Source of the DNA: Armigeres subalbatus
Lineage: Eukaryota > Arthropoda > Insecta > Diptera > Culicidae
NCBI RefSeq assembly: GCF_024139115.2
Contig: NC_085139.1
Location: forward strand, 71,715,203 to 71,779,202
Reading direction: 5' to 3'
DNA length: 64,000 nt
Translations under genes and position numbers: made by a program
The notes under the pieces: generated by a model
Told to the model about the DNA's origin: nothing
Database searches by the model: none
Seen by the model: the letters and a program-made list of their open reading frames with translations, nothing else
In this document: one piece after another, positions 10,731 through 21,945 of the stretch
How positions within the stretch are numbered: position 1 is the stretch's first letter
Layout: each line of letters starts with the position of its first letter

Positions 10731-12117
10731 GGCAAATCTACCACCAGTTCTGGACGAGCATGGATTGTTGCGTGTAGAAGGACGTATCGCCTTTGCAGAT
10801 TTCGTAGAACAAGATACTAAGTTCCCGATAATACTACCAAAGGGACACCCGGTTACTAACCTGTTGCTAGATTGGTACCATCGTAAATTTCGCCATGCTA
10901 ACAACGAAACGGTTGTGAACGAGGTTCGGCAAAAGTTCTACATTCCAAAACTAAGAACACAAATCCGATCTCTAGCTAAATACTGCCAATGGTGCCGTAT
11001 ATACAAAGCTATACCGGCAATTCCGAAAATGAGCCAGCTACCACCATTTCGTACCACACCTTTCCTCCGAGCCTTCACATTTGTAGGCATAGACTATTTT
11101 GGGCCCTACCTAGTGAAGGTTGGTCGAAGTGCAGCCAAGCGATGGGTAGCGATTTTTACATGTCTAACCGTTCGTGCGATCCACATGGAAGTAGTGCACA
11201 CTCTATCAACTGACTCGTGCAAGAAAGCGGTCCGAAGATTCGTCGCTCGCAGAGGAGCCCCGCGTGAAGTATATACGGATACTGGCACAAATTTTATAGG
11301 TGCTTGCAAAGAGCTTGATAACGAATTGCGGGATATAATCCGTGATATGAGCAGCACTTTCACAGATGCTAACACACAGTGGAGATTCAATCCACCATCA
11401 GCCCCACATATGAGGGGGTGCTGGGAACGGATGGTTCGATCCGTGAAGACGGCACTCGTAACATTGCCTATGACACGAAAGCTGGATGACGAATCATTCG
11501 TTACAATGTTGGCTGAAGCGGAGCACATGGTAAATTCACGTCCTTTAACGTTTCTACCACTAAGCAGTGAAGAACAGGAATCGTTAACTCCAAACCATTT
11601 TTTGATGCTGAATTCGAGTGGAGTCCGGCAATTGGTCAAAACACCAGTGGACGAGCGGAAAGCATTGAAGAACAGCTGGGAGCTGATACAATACAAGCTG
11701 GATTCCTTCTGGAGTCGTTGGATCGTTGAATACTTACCCGTGATATCTCGAAGATCGAAGTGGTTTAACGACGTAGCACCTATTGAGGAAGGATCGTTTG
11801 TTGTAGTAGTCGACGGAAAGATGCGGAATCAATGGATTCGAGGTCGCATCTGCCGAACATATCCCGGCAAAGACGGAGCAGTGCGACTGGCGGACGTCGA
11901 GACCTCCACCGGAATTTTGAAGAGGAGAGCAGTCTGCAATCTAGCAGTTTTGGATATTAGCGGTCGGAAAGAATCTAGTGCTCGGGGTGAAGAGGATAGC
12001 GAAATTTGTTGTAAGACTGATAACGATAGGTACGGTGCCGCCGAATCAATGTTCGTGCGACACGAGGGGGAGGATGTTGTGACAAATGCGTCAATCGACG
12101 TACCCCCGAAAGCTTAG
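10654..12117 (+). pseudogene. BEL-1 integrase (long open frame)
   Basis: A 487-codon open frame holds a complete-looking integrase. It has an HHCC zinc-binding region (His76, His81, Cys111, Cys114 of this frame). The catalytic core has Asp147 in VGIDYFGPY, Asp209 in VYTDTGTNF and Glu258 in MRGCWERM, spaced as in a DD-E core. A C-terminal domain with VVVVDGKMRNQWIRGRI follows. Its true start lies in an upstream polyprotein, so the ATG at 10654 is not biological. The stop codon at 12115-12117 lies 43 bp inside the 3' LTR, so the LTR encodes the last residues. This is the best-preserved protein of the element. Confidence 0.88.
12064..12074 (+). promoter_or_regulatory. BEL-1 polypurine tract
   Basis: GAGGGGGAGGA lies directly before the 3' LTR, where a purine tract would prime plus-strand DNA synthesis in an LTR element. 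Confidence 0.75.
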
Positions 12118-12492
12118 ACGATTCGGATATGACGGTGTGAGTAGAATACACTAACGAGCATTCAATGTAAGAGATAGAGCGAATTGATAAACCCATAGCA
12201 TTTGTTTTGATTAAACGTGAATATTGGATTGTAAAGTGAAATTAATGTTAAATATTAAATAACTACATACTAATTATAAAATAATTGATTACAGACGCAA
12301 ACTTGAATTTATAACGGTGTACATGCCAATCTATTTAATATTATCTATTAGGAGACCAATTGTAAGTAAATCTGCAATTCCTGTAAGTGTTCATGCAATT
12401 CCTCACGAATAAACTTTTACAGCTTTGAGCTAATTATCACTGGCAAAAGTGAATTTCGCTTCAAAGTCCTCCGAAAGGTAACCACCACAACA
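12075..12492 (+). repeat. BEL-1 3' LTR
   Basis: The 418-bp partner of the 5' LTR, with the same TGTTGTG and CACAACA termini and one difference at 12389. It is followed directly by the right target duplication GATCC (12493-12497). The integrase stop codon lies inside it. Confidence 0.93.
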
Positions 12493-13110
12493 GATCCCTT
12501 GGACCACCTCTTATTTGCGCCTGAACTTGCCATCCTTGAGTCCACGCGCCACCTTCTGTATAGCTCCGAGACGATTTGCGCGATAGCCGATAAAACGGCG
12601 TTCCAGCCAACTTCATCTTTACACATCCTCCGAACTAGGTTGTCCGGAGTAGTGTCCAGACCACATGTGGCAAGCATGTGGTCACGCATTGCGCGAAAAC
12701 GTAGCACACGAACAACACGTGTTCCGCCGTTTCCTCTAAACCTGCGCACACCAAACACTTGGGCGAGGCCGAGCAAGCTAGCTGCGTTACCTGCACTGTG
12801 ATTTTGCAGCACGCTTAAACGCCGGGCACATCGAACCCCCCATAGGGTGCTTGCTGTTCACAGCTTTGCTGGAATAAATCAAACAATTGGGAGGGTTCGT
12901 GCAGAATTGTGTCTTATGTCCCTCTAATCCGCAGCGTTGGCAGAGATTGCTTCTGTCAGGGCCTTTGCATTCCCATTGCTTGTGCCCCGGTTCCAGGCAC
13001 TTGAAGCAAACTTCGGGTTGCTCGTATATGCCCACAGGGCATACCGACCATCCCACCTTGACGCTCCCTAACTTGACTACCTTGGAGGCGTCCGCAGCAG
13101 TGCGATCAAG
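12493..13110 (-). mobile_element. LOA/R1-like non-LTR remnant: ORF1 zinc knuckles joined to ORF2 end
   Basis: Read on the minus strand, 13110-12800 encodes the end of an ORF1 with two clear CCHC knuckles (CFKCLEPGHKQWEC and CQRCGLEGHKTQFC) and a degenerate third. Such knuckles bind element RNA. The sequence then passes near 12800 directly into the last part of an ORF2 RT (LEETAEHVLFVC, then FRAMRDHMLATCG, with a frameshift between). The whole endonuclease and RT core are therefore missing by internal deletion. The ORF2 end is cut by BEL-1 at 12493 and continues at 7414. The clade (LOA or R1) is judged from the knuckle style and the C-terminus only. Confidence 0.7.
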
Positions 13111-13419
13111 AAATCATTGGAATCATGATTTCAAACATCTGATTCCCGGTCGTCTTCTAAGCGATTCTCTTGCCTTGTCTTATCCAACTCATCTGGTTTC
13201 CTGTAGGTTGCTAGTTTGTTTTGTTCCAAGCGATACTCATTTTATTGCATGATCGAATGGAGTACGGATACTGTCATAGAGAATGTACAAATATGTACGA
13301 TTTATCAACTTCAATGGGAGTAAAATTTACAGATTCAATAGTACCTCATAAGGAAAATCAAGCTAGCATGCTCATGCAAGTCCATAAATCCCTTGCGTGT
13401 TATATGCAGTTCAATTCTT

Positions 13420-15345
13420 CCACCAGCACCCTTCGGAAGAAGAACAGTGTTCCTGCAATCAACGAGGTGAATTTTCCAGCCATCCCGGCTCCCAGTCGTG
13501 TGATTTTAATACTCCCACCGCTACAGCCGCACAAGCGACTGGCAGTGGCAGCTGGGTCGGTTCAAGGTCCAGCATCGTCAGCACCATCCACTAGCGAATA
13601 GTTCCTCCTGAGTTCCGTCGGCAGTCGGAGAACGAAGCCGTTCCACCGGAAGAATCTGCTCCGCTCTACACTCCGGAGCAACTGATGCCGATCTTCGCGC
13701 AGCTCGTCACTCGGCTGCAAAACCCGCTTCGACCAGGTCTTCACTCTTGTCATGTTCATCATTGAAAATGGCTGCTAGGGTGGGCCTGGTCAACTGGAAC
13801 GCTTGCTCCCTCAAAACAATTGAGCTGAAGGATTTCCTTGAAAAGAATTCAATAGACGTGGCGTTCATCACCGAAACGCACCGAAGGTGAACGTCAGCAT
13901 ACCGGACTTTCGCATCGTGCGACTCGACCGCCCGACCAGGGGAGGTGCACCCAACCAGCGGTTGTTAGATTTTCTAACAATTCTGTATAAGAATCTACCA
14001 AAACCTGTATAAGAACTGGGCATATGCGAAATTGTTAGATTTTTATACAAAAAATGTAAGAAAAGCTTACAAAATTGTTAGATTCTTATACAATATTTGT
14101 ATAAGAATCTAGCAATTTCGTATATGCCCAGTTCTTATACAGGTTTTGGTAGATTATTATACAGAATTGTTAGAAAATCTAACAACCGCCAGTTGGGTGT
14201 GGTGTGGCCATCGCTCTTCGCTACAACATCAACTGTCGCCTGCTGCCAAGCTTCCAGCTGCGCATCGTTGAGGCCATCGGTGTGGAAGTCACTACCTCTG
14301 TCGGCACAATCACGCTCATCGCGGCGTACTGACTAACTCAAGCTAAAGCTGGCGACGAATCATCGGCCGCCCTTCGGAGGGACATCATCAAACTTACGCG
14401 GAGACAAGGTCAGTTCATCATTTCCGGCGACCTAAATGCCAAGCACCAAGCCTGGGGTAACAGTCGCTGCAATCAAAACGGAACCATTTGGAGCAACGAC
14501 ATGGAGGAAGGTCACTATACGATCCTGAGCCCGAATTCCCCCACTTATCTGAGTCGGTCCGGCGTACAAACGTACTGCACAACGTGCAATCGCATGACCA
14601 AAATTATCCAGGCCAGAATGGTGAATCTTAGAAATAGTGATTTTTCCAATAAGATCCGCTCTCTCTCAGACTGTGCTAAGCCGTTCTGGAAGCTAACAAA
14701 AATTATAAAATCTAAGCCTCGACCTATTCCAACTTTGATCTCATTAGACAGCAATGGCTCTAATGATCGCTTGATAACTGCTGCAGAGAAGGTTTCTGAA
14801 ATAGGTCGTTACTTCGACAGCTCACACCTTGGACAGAACTTCGTCAGTCCACACGAACCAGCCGTTAATGAGCATACTAACAACATCCACCTTATTCCCA
14901 ACGACTTCTCGGAGGAGTTGGAGATCTCAGTTGGCGAATTGACGGCCTATATCAAGTCATCGAAAAACATGAAGGCCCCAGGCTTCGACAGCATCCGGAA
15001 TCTCGAGCTCAAACACATGAGTGCTCGGTTCTTTGAGCACCTCTCGCTGATCTTTAATCAGTGTATCCGGCTCAGCTACTATCCATCGTCCTGGAAGTCA
15101 GCGAAAGTCATCCTCATCTGTAAGCCTGGGAAGGATCCTTCCACCCCCAAAAGCTATCGTCCCATTAGCCTTCTATCAGGATTATCCAAGCTATTCGAAA
15201 AAGCTATTCATCACCGGTTCCTTGAGTCTGCCGAAAATCTAAACATCTTGCTCGAGGAACAGTTTGCTTCCGACGCGGTCGGTCAACTGTACACCAGCTG
15301 ACTCGAGTTACCAACGTCCTCAGACGGAACAAGTTCGACTGGAAA
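13420..15345 (+). mobile_element. Jockey-clade non-LTR element, rearranged remnant
   Basis: The left part (about 13420-13768) resembles the end of an ORF1 with an APLYTPEQLMPIFAQLV motif. ORF2 begins about 13769 with an endonuclease start (VGLVNWNACSLK, then VAFITETHR). A frameshift and a foldback insertion (13949-14199) follow. The endonuclease resumes with GVAIALRYN and IISGDLNAKHQAWG. A deletion near 14570 then joins it to the RT N-terminal region (FWKLTKIIKSK, KNMKAPGFDSI, YRPISLLSGLSKLFEK). The RT stops near 15345, before the catalytic palm. All major units are broken, so it is a dead copy. Confidence 0.8.
13949..14199. repeat. ~250-bp palindromic foldback element inside the jockey endonuclease
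   Basis: The left half and right half are close reverse complements for about 115-120 bp each, with a short centre near 14065-14075. The ends read CACCCAAC ... GTTGGGTG, and the next shared block is CGGTTGTTAGATTTTCTAAC. The two halves even yield near-identical 60-codon open frames in opposite directions. It splits the endonuclease between RGG and GVAIALRYN, so it is an insertion. A 3-bp GTG on both sides could be a target duplication but is too short to prove it. Confidence 0.8.
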
Positions 15346-17168
15346 GGTTTAGGGTCCGTTGCTTACAATCGGACCAGGCGACCATTAGGACGCTAGTTCC
15401 AGTTTAGGTTATCAAATTATTATTGTAAATATTAGTGTACATGTTAGGTTAGGTTATCGGTACAGTTAGGTTATCAAATTTTCTAAATTATTCAATGCCT
15501 AATTAAGGCAAAACTGATACATTACATAAACTTTATATATTACATTCAATTCCTAAACATTGCTATTGAACTGAATCAAAGATGAAGGGCCAAGTGGCCA
15601 AACACTTGAAATATTAACTTGTTTACATTGGAACGCTTATGACATGAGACAATGATGTGTATCGTGAAGTTAAAAGACGTATTGCTGCTGCGAAAAGGGA
15701 CCAGAATGAAATTTGTTCAGTATAAAGCCCGGATTCTACAAGTTGCCTTTACGGCCATGAAACGTGGACATGTTTAAAGTTTAGTACCATTCCATTTAAT
15801 TCCGCCACGTTGCAATCTTTTCAGATAAGGCCTTACAGTTGAGGTCGAAATACGTATCTGGAAAGATCACAACGTAGTAGAATTGAATGTAGTAGTCGTC
15901 GATAATCTTTGCCACATGTCACAGTTCATTATATCTTATCCGCTGTGAAATCGACCATCGCTTGCGGCACGACAGCCTACCCGATCCATTTAAGACAGTA
16001 ACATAGTCAAACGTTACAACAACAGCATGATGTTTTCAAGATAGAACGAGGTGAAGATAATTTCCAATTAGCATCAACAGATGTATAGACACCGAACCAA
16101 ATCCACCATCAAACCCAGATTCAAACTGTGCCTTCGTATCCGATTAGATATGAAAGATACGTTTCCATGGGATTCCCTACATCATCGTTCCATCGCCGTA
16201 GATGAGTATCCCGAACCCACTCCACCAAGCTGGTTCCATTCATTGTCAGTTAGTCATCATCAGATCAAAAGCGAATTATTTGCTCATTTCACCGGAGACG
16301 ACACGACGGGAGGGAGCGAAGTCTTTTGATGCTGTCGGGTGGTTTTTGTTTTCCCTCCCGTCTTATCACACCTTAAGCCGGATCAGCTTAATTTGCCTTT
16401 GCTCTATGCATACCGGGGGTAAAACAATCTCACCACTTCATCAAGCGCTAGGTGAAGCGTTGCAGCGAGTCGGTGGTTTCGGTTGGCGGTGGAGAACGAA
16501 AATGGATGGAAGCGGGGTTATCTTTGTCGCGCAATCCAATCCAATTAAAACTAATTGGTAGCGAGAACCCCCGGACCAGATATCTCGGTTAATGCTGCTG
16601 TCGGTATCGGTAGCAGTCAAACGCCGCTGTCTGACAGGAGGATCCTGTATAGATAGTTCTTCCTTTTTGGAGCTTGTCCTTAGTGCAGGGGTCTTCGGTT
16701 CCGATCTGTTTCGAGATATCGCAATCCAATCGGAATATTCTGCGGTGGCGGCTGGTGTTTCGGGTTTTCCGAGAATTGGGTTGTCTGGCCGTTAGTCGAA
16801 GTGTTGTAATTTTCATGGCTGGGGGTGGAAGATATATGAACGTTTTTTACTTTTTTTACTGCACACAAATTTTCTTATTATAAGGGACTAGCTTTGATGG
16901 CCTTTCAATTTCGAGAAATTGATTTGATTTGGACCCATTGACCAATTCATTTCCATCTCTAGAAAGTTAATTATATAAATTATGTACAATCTTAACTTAA
17001 AGTTTTTAAACTGGCTAAAATTTCCGAATGCATCAAAAAACATTTTTCGTTCTTTTTAGGCGATTTTAAGAAGTTTATTCTATTCTAATATTGGACATCG
17101 CAGATCAGCGGTTTTCAACCTTTCCTGGCCCCATAGGGTACTTCGGTCGGAAATGCGTAATGGCGGAT
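15346..17168. other. Unassigned region without recognisable gene
   Basis: The first part (to about 15500) contains repeated TTAGGTTATC motifs and could be retroelement 3' sequence. From about 16080 to 16830 the base composition is more balanced and looks like single-copy DNA. Open frames of 60-120 codons there show no domain, no codon-level signal I can see and no clear splice sites. Confidence 0.4.
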
Positions 17169-17193
17169 GTTTATTTATTTATTTATTTATTTA
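17169..17193 (+). repeat. (TTTA)n microsatellite
   Basis: About six tandem TTTA units interrupt otherwise unremarkable AT-rich DNA. Confidence 0.85.
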
Positions 17194-17674
17194 ATCTTCA
17201 ACTTATTGTTGTACAGATTGAAACTTATACTATATGGAGGATCCTTCGTTTATATGTAGACTTACTTAAGCCGAAATCATACACTTCACTGGTTTCATTA
17301 AATGCACGGCAGCACAAAGTCCACGGTTCGTTAAAGCTATAGTTGGTGCGACGGGTAGATTGCCAAAGGAGCGAGTGTTGACGTAGTTGTCGTTGAGGAT
17401 GTATTACAATTTCTATAGAAAAAACGTATTGATAAAGTTTTGATATTGTTTTTATTCTAATACTTTGTATCGTACCTACATAGCATGCATGGCGTTCGGT
17501 AAATCAATGACTTTTGAATCCACCCCAAGTCCACCCCAAGCAGTACAGTGGGCGGTGAGTCAAAAGATCATTGGGACAATGCATTAAATGCACAGGATTT
17601 AAAAATCTTCAATGTATTCTACCTGATCATGACAAAATGTTGAATATTATTATTATGAACAAAAATCTAGAATC

Positions 17675-20600
17675 TAGAGGTTCGGAAGCCTTTATTTGAG
17701 AGACATGTAGGCCTTTTTTTACGAAAAGCTCAATTGCTTCGTTGCAAGAAGCTCAGAAGTCTTTTTTCAAGATGTTTAGAAGCCTCCTTTCGAAAGGCTT
17801 GTAAGCTTCCATTAAAGAGACTCAGAATCCTCCTTTCAAGAATCTCCGAAGCTTTCTTTCAAAAGGCCTGGAAGCGTCCTGTCAAGAGGTTTGGAAGCCT
17901 CTTTTCAAGACGCTCGGAAACCTCTTTTCAAGAAGCTCGGAAGCCTCCTTTCAAGATGGTTGGAAGCCGCCTTTCAAAAGGCTCGGAAGCCTCCTTTCAA
18001 CAGGATCGGAAGCCTCCTTTCAAGAGGCTCGGAAGCCTCCTTTAAAGAAGCTCGGAAGCCTCCTTTCAAGAGGAAGCTCGGAAGCCTCCTAGCAAGGAGG
18101 CTCGGAAACCTCCTTTCTAGATGAGGCTCGGAAGCCTTCTTCTAGATGAGGCTCGGAAGCCGCCTTTCAAAAGGCTCGGAAGCCTCCTTTCAACAGGATC
18201 GGAAGCCTCCTTTCAAGAGGCTCGGAAGCCTCCTTTAAAGAAGCTCGGAAGCCTCCTTTCAAGAGGAAGCTTGGATGCCTCCTAGCAAGGAGGCTCGGAA
18301 ACCTCCTTTCTAGATGAGGCTCGGAAGCCTCCTCCAAGAGGCTCGGAAGCCTCCTTTCAAGAGGCTCGGAAGCCACCTTTCAAGAAGCTCTGAAGCCTTT
18401 TTTCAAGACACTCGGAAGCCTCCTTTCAAGAGGCTCGGAAGCCTCCTTTCAAGAGGCTCGGAAGCCGCCTTTCAAGAGGCTCGGAAGCCTCCTTTCAAGA
18501 GGCTCGGAAGCCTCCTTTCAAGAGGCTCGGAAGCCTCCTTTCAAGAGGCTCGGAAGCCTCCTTTCAAGAGGCTCGGAAGCCTCCTTGCAAGAGGATCGGT
18601 AGCCTCCTTTCAGGAGGCTCGGAAGCCTCCTTTCAAGAGGGTTCGAAACCTCCTTTTAAGAGGGCCCTTTCAAGATGCTCGGAAGCCTCCTTTCAAGAGG
18701 CTCGGAAGCCTCCTTGCAAGAGGATCGGTAGCCTCCTTTCAGGAGGCTCGGAAGCCTCCTTTCAAGAGGCTCGGAAGCCTCCTTTCAAGAGGCTCGAAAG
18801 CCTCCATCCAAAAGGCTCGGAAGCCTCTTTTCAAAATTTCGGAAGCCTCCTTTCTAGAAGCTCGGAAGCCTCCTTTCAAGAGGCTCGGAAGCCTCCTTTC
18901 AAGAGGCTCGGAAGCCTCCTTTCAAGAGGCTCGGAAGCCTCCTTTCAAGAGGCTCGGAAGCCTCCTTTCAAGAGGCTCGGAAGCCTCCTTTCAAGAGGCT
19001 CGGAAGCAAGGATCTTAACGATCATTCAGTAATTTGCGTTCGATCATCATGTGTCAATAACACATGTTGTATGGTGGACTTATAGTGCGAAGGTTTTTCT
19101 ACAACTTTGCCTAATGGTTCGTTATTAGAATTCAACTAATAACGGAGTTAGAGCGCTAGTTGCAGTAACTTAAACTAAATGCTTGGAATTTTGTTATCAT
19201 TTAGTCTAAGTTACTGAAACTATATAACTCCGTTACTAGTGGAATTCAAACCACGAACCGTTAGGCAGAGTTGTAGAAAATCCTTTGCATTAGAAGTCCA
19301 CCATACAACGTATTTTGAAATTCAGCTTCTGGAATGAGTTATTGACAAACTACTAAATGATCGAACGCAAATTACTGAATGATCGTTAACATCCTTGCTC
19401 GGAAGCCTCCTTTCAAGAGGCTCGGAAGCCTCCTTTCAAGAGGCTCGGAAGCCTCCTTCCAAAAGGCTCGGAAGCCTCTTTCCAAGAGGCTCGGAAGCCT
19501 CCTTTAAAGAAGCTCGGAAGCCTCCTTTCAAGAAGCTCGAAAGCCTCCTTTCAACAGGCTCGGAAGCCTCCTTTCAAGAGGCTCGGAAGCCTCCTTTCAA
19601 GAGGCCCGGAAGCCTCCTTTCAAAAGGCTCGGAAGCCTCCTTCCAAAAGGCTCGGAAGCCTCTTTCAAGAGGCTCGAAAGTCTCCTTTCAAAAGGCTCGG
19701 AAGCCTCGTTCCAAAAGGCTCGGTAGCCTCCTTTCAAGAGGCTCGGAAGCCTCCTATCAAGAGGCTCGGAAGCCTCCTTTCAAAAGGCTCGGAAACCTTC
19801 TTTCCAGAGCCTCGGAAGCCTCCTTTCAAGAGGCTCGTAAGCCTCCTTTCAAGAGGCTCGTAAGCCTCCTTTCAAGAGGCTCAGAAGCCTCCTTTCAAGA
19901 GGCTCGGAAGCCTCCTTTCAAGAGGCTCGGAAGCCTCCTTTCAAGAGGCTCGGAAGCCTCCTTTTAAGATTCTCGGAAGCCTCCTTTTAAGAGGCTCGGA
20001 AGCCTTCTTTTAAGATTCTCGGAAGCCTCCTTTCAAGAGGCTCGGAAGCCTCCTTTCAAGAGGCTCGGAAGCCTCCTTTCAAGAGGCTCGGAAGCCTCCT
20101 TTCAAGAGGCTCGGAAGCCTCCTTTCAAGAGGCTCGGAAGCCTCCTTTCAAGAGGCTTGGAAGCCTCCTATCAAGAGGCTCGGAAACCTCCTATCAAGAG
20201 GCTTGGAAACCTCCTTTCAAGAGGCTCGGAAGCCTCTTTTCAAGAGGCTCGGAAGCCTGCTTCCAAGAGGCTCAGGAAACTCCTTTCAAGAGGCTCGGAA
20301 GCCTCCTTTCAAGAGGCTCGGAAGCCTCCTTTCAAGAGGCTCGGAAGCCTCCTTTTAAGAGGCTCAGGAAACTCCTTACAAGAGGCTCGGAAGCCTCCTT
20401 TCAAGAGGCTTGGAAGCCTCCTTTCAAGAGGCTTGGAAGCCTCCTTTCAAGAGGCTTGGAAGCCTCCTTTCAAGAGGCTCGGAAGCCTGCTTTCAAGAGA
20501 CTCGGAAGCCTTCTTTCAAGAGGCTCGGAAGCCTCCTTTCAAGAGACTCGGAAGCCTTCTTTCAAGAGGCTCGGAAGCCTCCTTTCAAGAGGTTCGAAAG

Positions 20601-21945
20601 CCTCCTTTCACGAGGCACGGAAGCCTCCTCTCAAGAGGCTCGGAAGCCTCCTTTGAAGTGGCTCGGAAGCCTCCTTTTAAGAGGCTCGGAAGCCTCCTTT
20701 CAAGAGGCTCGGACGCCTCCTTTCAGAAGGCTCGGAAGCCTCCTTTCAAGAGGCTCGGAAGCCTCATTTCAAGAGGAGGCTTTCAAGATTTTCGGAAGCC
20801 TCCTTTCAAGAGGCTCGGAAGACTCATTTCAAGAGTCTCGGAAGCATCCTTTCAAGAGTTCCGGAAGCATCCTTTCAAGAGACTCAAAAGCTTTCCTTAA
20901 AGAGACGCGGAAACCTCCTTCAAAGAGCCTCCTTTCAAGAGGTTCGGAAGCATCTGTTCCAGAGGCTCGGAAGCCTCTTTTCAAGAGGCTCGGAAGCCTC
21001 ATTTCAAGAGGCTCAGAGGCCTTTTCTCAGGAGGCTCGGAAGCATCCTTTCAAGAGACTGGGAAGCTTCCTTTCAAGAGGCTCGGAAGCCTCCTTTCAAG
21101 AGGCTCGGAAGCTTTTTTAAGAGGCTCGGAAGCCTTCTTTCACGAAGCTCGGAAACCTCCTTTCAAGAGACTGGGAAGCTTCCTTTCAAGAGGCTCGGAA
21201 GCCTCCTTTCAAGAGGCTCGGAAGCTTTTTTAAGAGGCTCGGAAGCCTTCTTTCACGAAGCTCGGAAACCTCCTTTCACGAGGCACGGAAGCCTCCTTTC
21301 AAGAGGCTCGGAAGCCTCCTTTCAAGGGGCTCGGAAGCCTCCTTTCAAGAGGCTCGGAAGCCTCCTTTCAAGATGTTCGGAAGCTTCGTTTCAAGAGGCT
21401 CGGAAGCCTACATTCAAGAGGCGCATAAGCCTACTTATAAGAACTTACTTTCAAGAGGGTCGGAAGACTCCTTTCAAAAGGCTCGGGGAGACTTTTTTCA
21501 AGAGGCTCGGAAGCCTCCTTTCAATAGCTCGGAAGCTTTCTTCTAAAAGGCTTAGAAGCTTGATTTGAAAAGGCTCGGAAGCCTTTTTTGAGATAGTCGG
21601 AATCCGCCCTTCAAAAAGCATTTATTCAACAGGTTCGGAAGCCTCATTTAAGGCTTAGAAGCCTCCTTTCAAGAGGCTCGGAAGCCTACATCCAAGATGC
21701 TTGGAAACTGCCTCTTAAGAGCCACAGAGGCCATATTTCAAGACGCTCGGTAACCTCCTTTGAAGAGGCTCGAAAGCCGCACTTTTAGAGGCTCGGTAGC
21801 CACCTTTCAAGAGACTCAGAAGCCTCCTTCAAGGCTGAGAAGCCTTCTTTCAAGAGGCTCGATAGCTTTTTTCAGGAGGCTCAGAAGCCAGCTTTCAAGA
21901 AGCCTTGAAGACTCTAAGAGTCCTCAAAGTCTTGAAGGAAGTTCG
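17675..21945 (+). repeat. 23-bp minisatellite array, ~3.9 kb of repeat plus an inserted MITE
   Basis: The unit is AGGCTCGGAAGCCTCCTTTCAAG (23 bp: AGGCTCGGAAGCC then TCCTTTCAAG). The centre is highly uniform (for example 18420-18990 and 20030-20150). Both ends decay gradually, the usual pattern for a satellite homogenised from the middle. Because 23 is not a multiple of three, all three plus frames rotate through the same 23-residue peptide period (GSLLSRGSEASFQEARKPP then FKRL). This explains the long open frames of up to 247 codons, which should not be taken as genes. The unit contains a near-palindrome, GGCTCGGAAGCC. The array is split at 19007-19397 by a MITE. Confidence 0.95.
19007..19397. 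mobile_element. hAT-type MITE inserted in the 23-bp array
   Basis: A 391-bp element with long inverted arms of about 170-190 bp interrupts the minisatellite. Its ends read CAAGGATCTTAACGATCATT and, on the other side, the reverse complement with one change; the start fits the YARNG terminus of hAT elements. The array sequence CTCGGAAG occurs on both sides (18999-19006 and 19398-19405), an 8-bp duplication as made by hAT transposases. It encodes no protein and would need a transposase in trans. Confidence 0.85.

Larger units (their letters stand above)
7415..12492 (+). mobile_element. BEL/Pao LTR retrotransposon (BEL-1), complete ends, internally deleted
   Basis: The element has two 418-bp LTRs beginning TGTTGTG and ending CACAACA, and a 5-bp target duplication GATCC at 7410-7414 and 12493-12497. 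The LTRs differ at one position that I can see (7729 T, 12389 G), so insertion was recent. Inside are a gag with a PHD finger, a gap where most of capsid, the nucleocapsid, protease and most of the reverse transcriptase should be, then RNase H and integrase. A SINE sits in gag. A purine tract precedes the 3' LTR. Loss of protease and the RT palm makes it non-autonomous; it may have moved in trans. Confidence 0.93.

Noticed and set aside
18314..21120. Open frames of 190-247 codons with a 23-residue repeat
   Set aside because: By-product of a 23-bp unit lacking stops in all phases; frames break wherever the array has an indel.
17675..21945. CRISPR-like regular repeats
   Set aside because: There are no unique spacers; units are contiguous and the context is eukaryotic.
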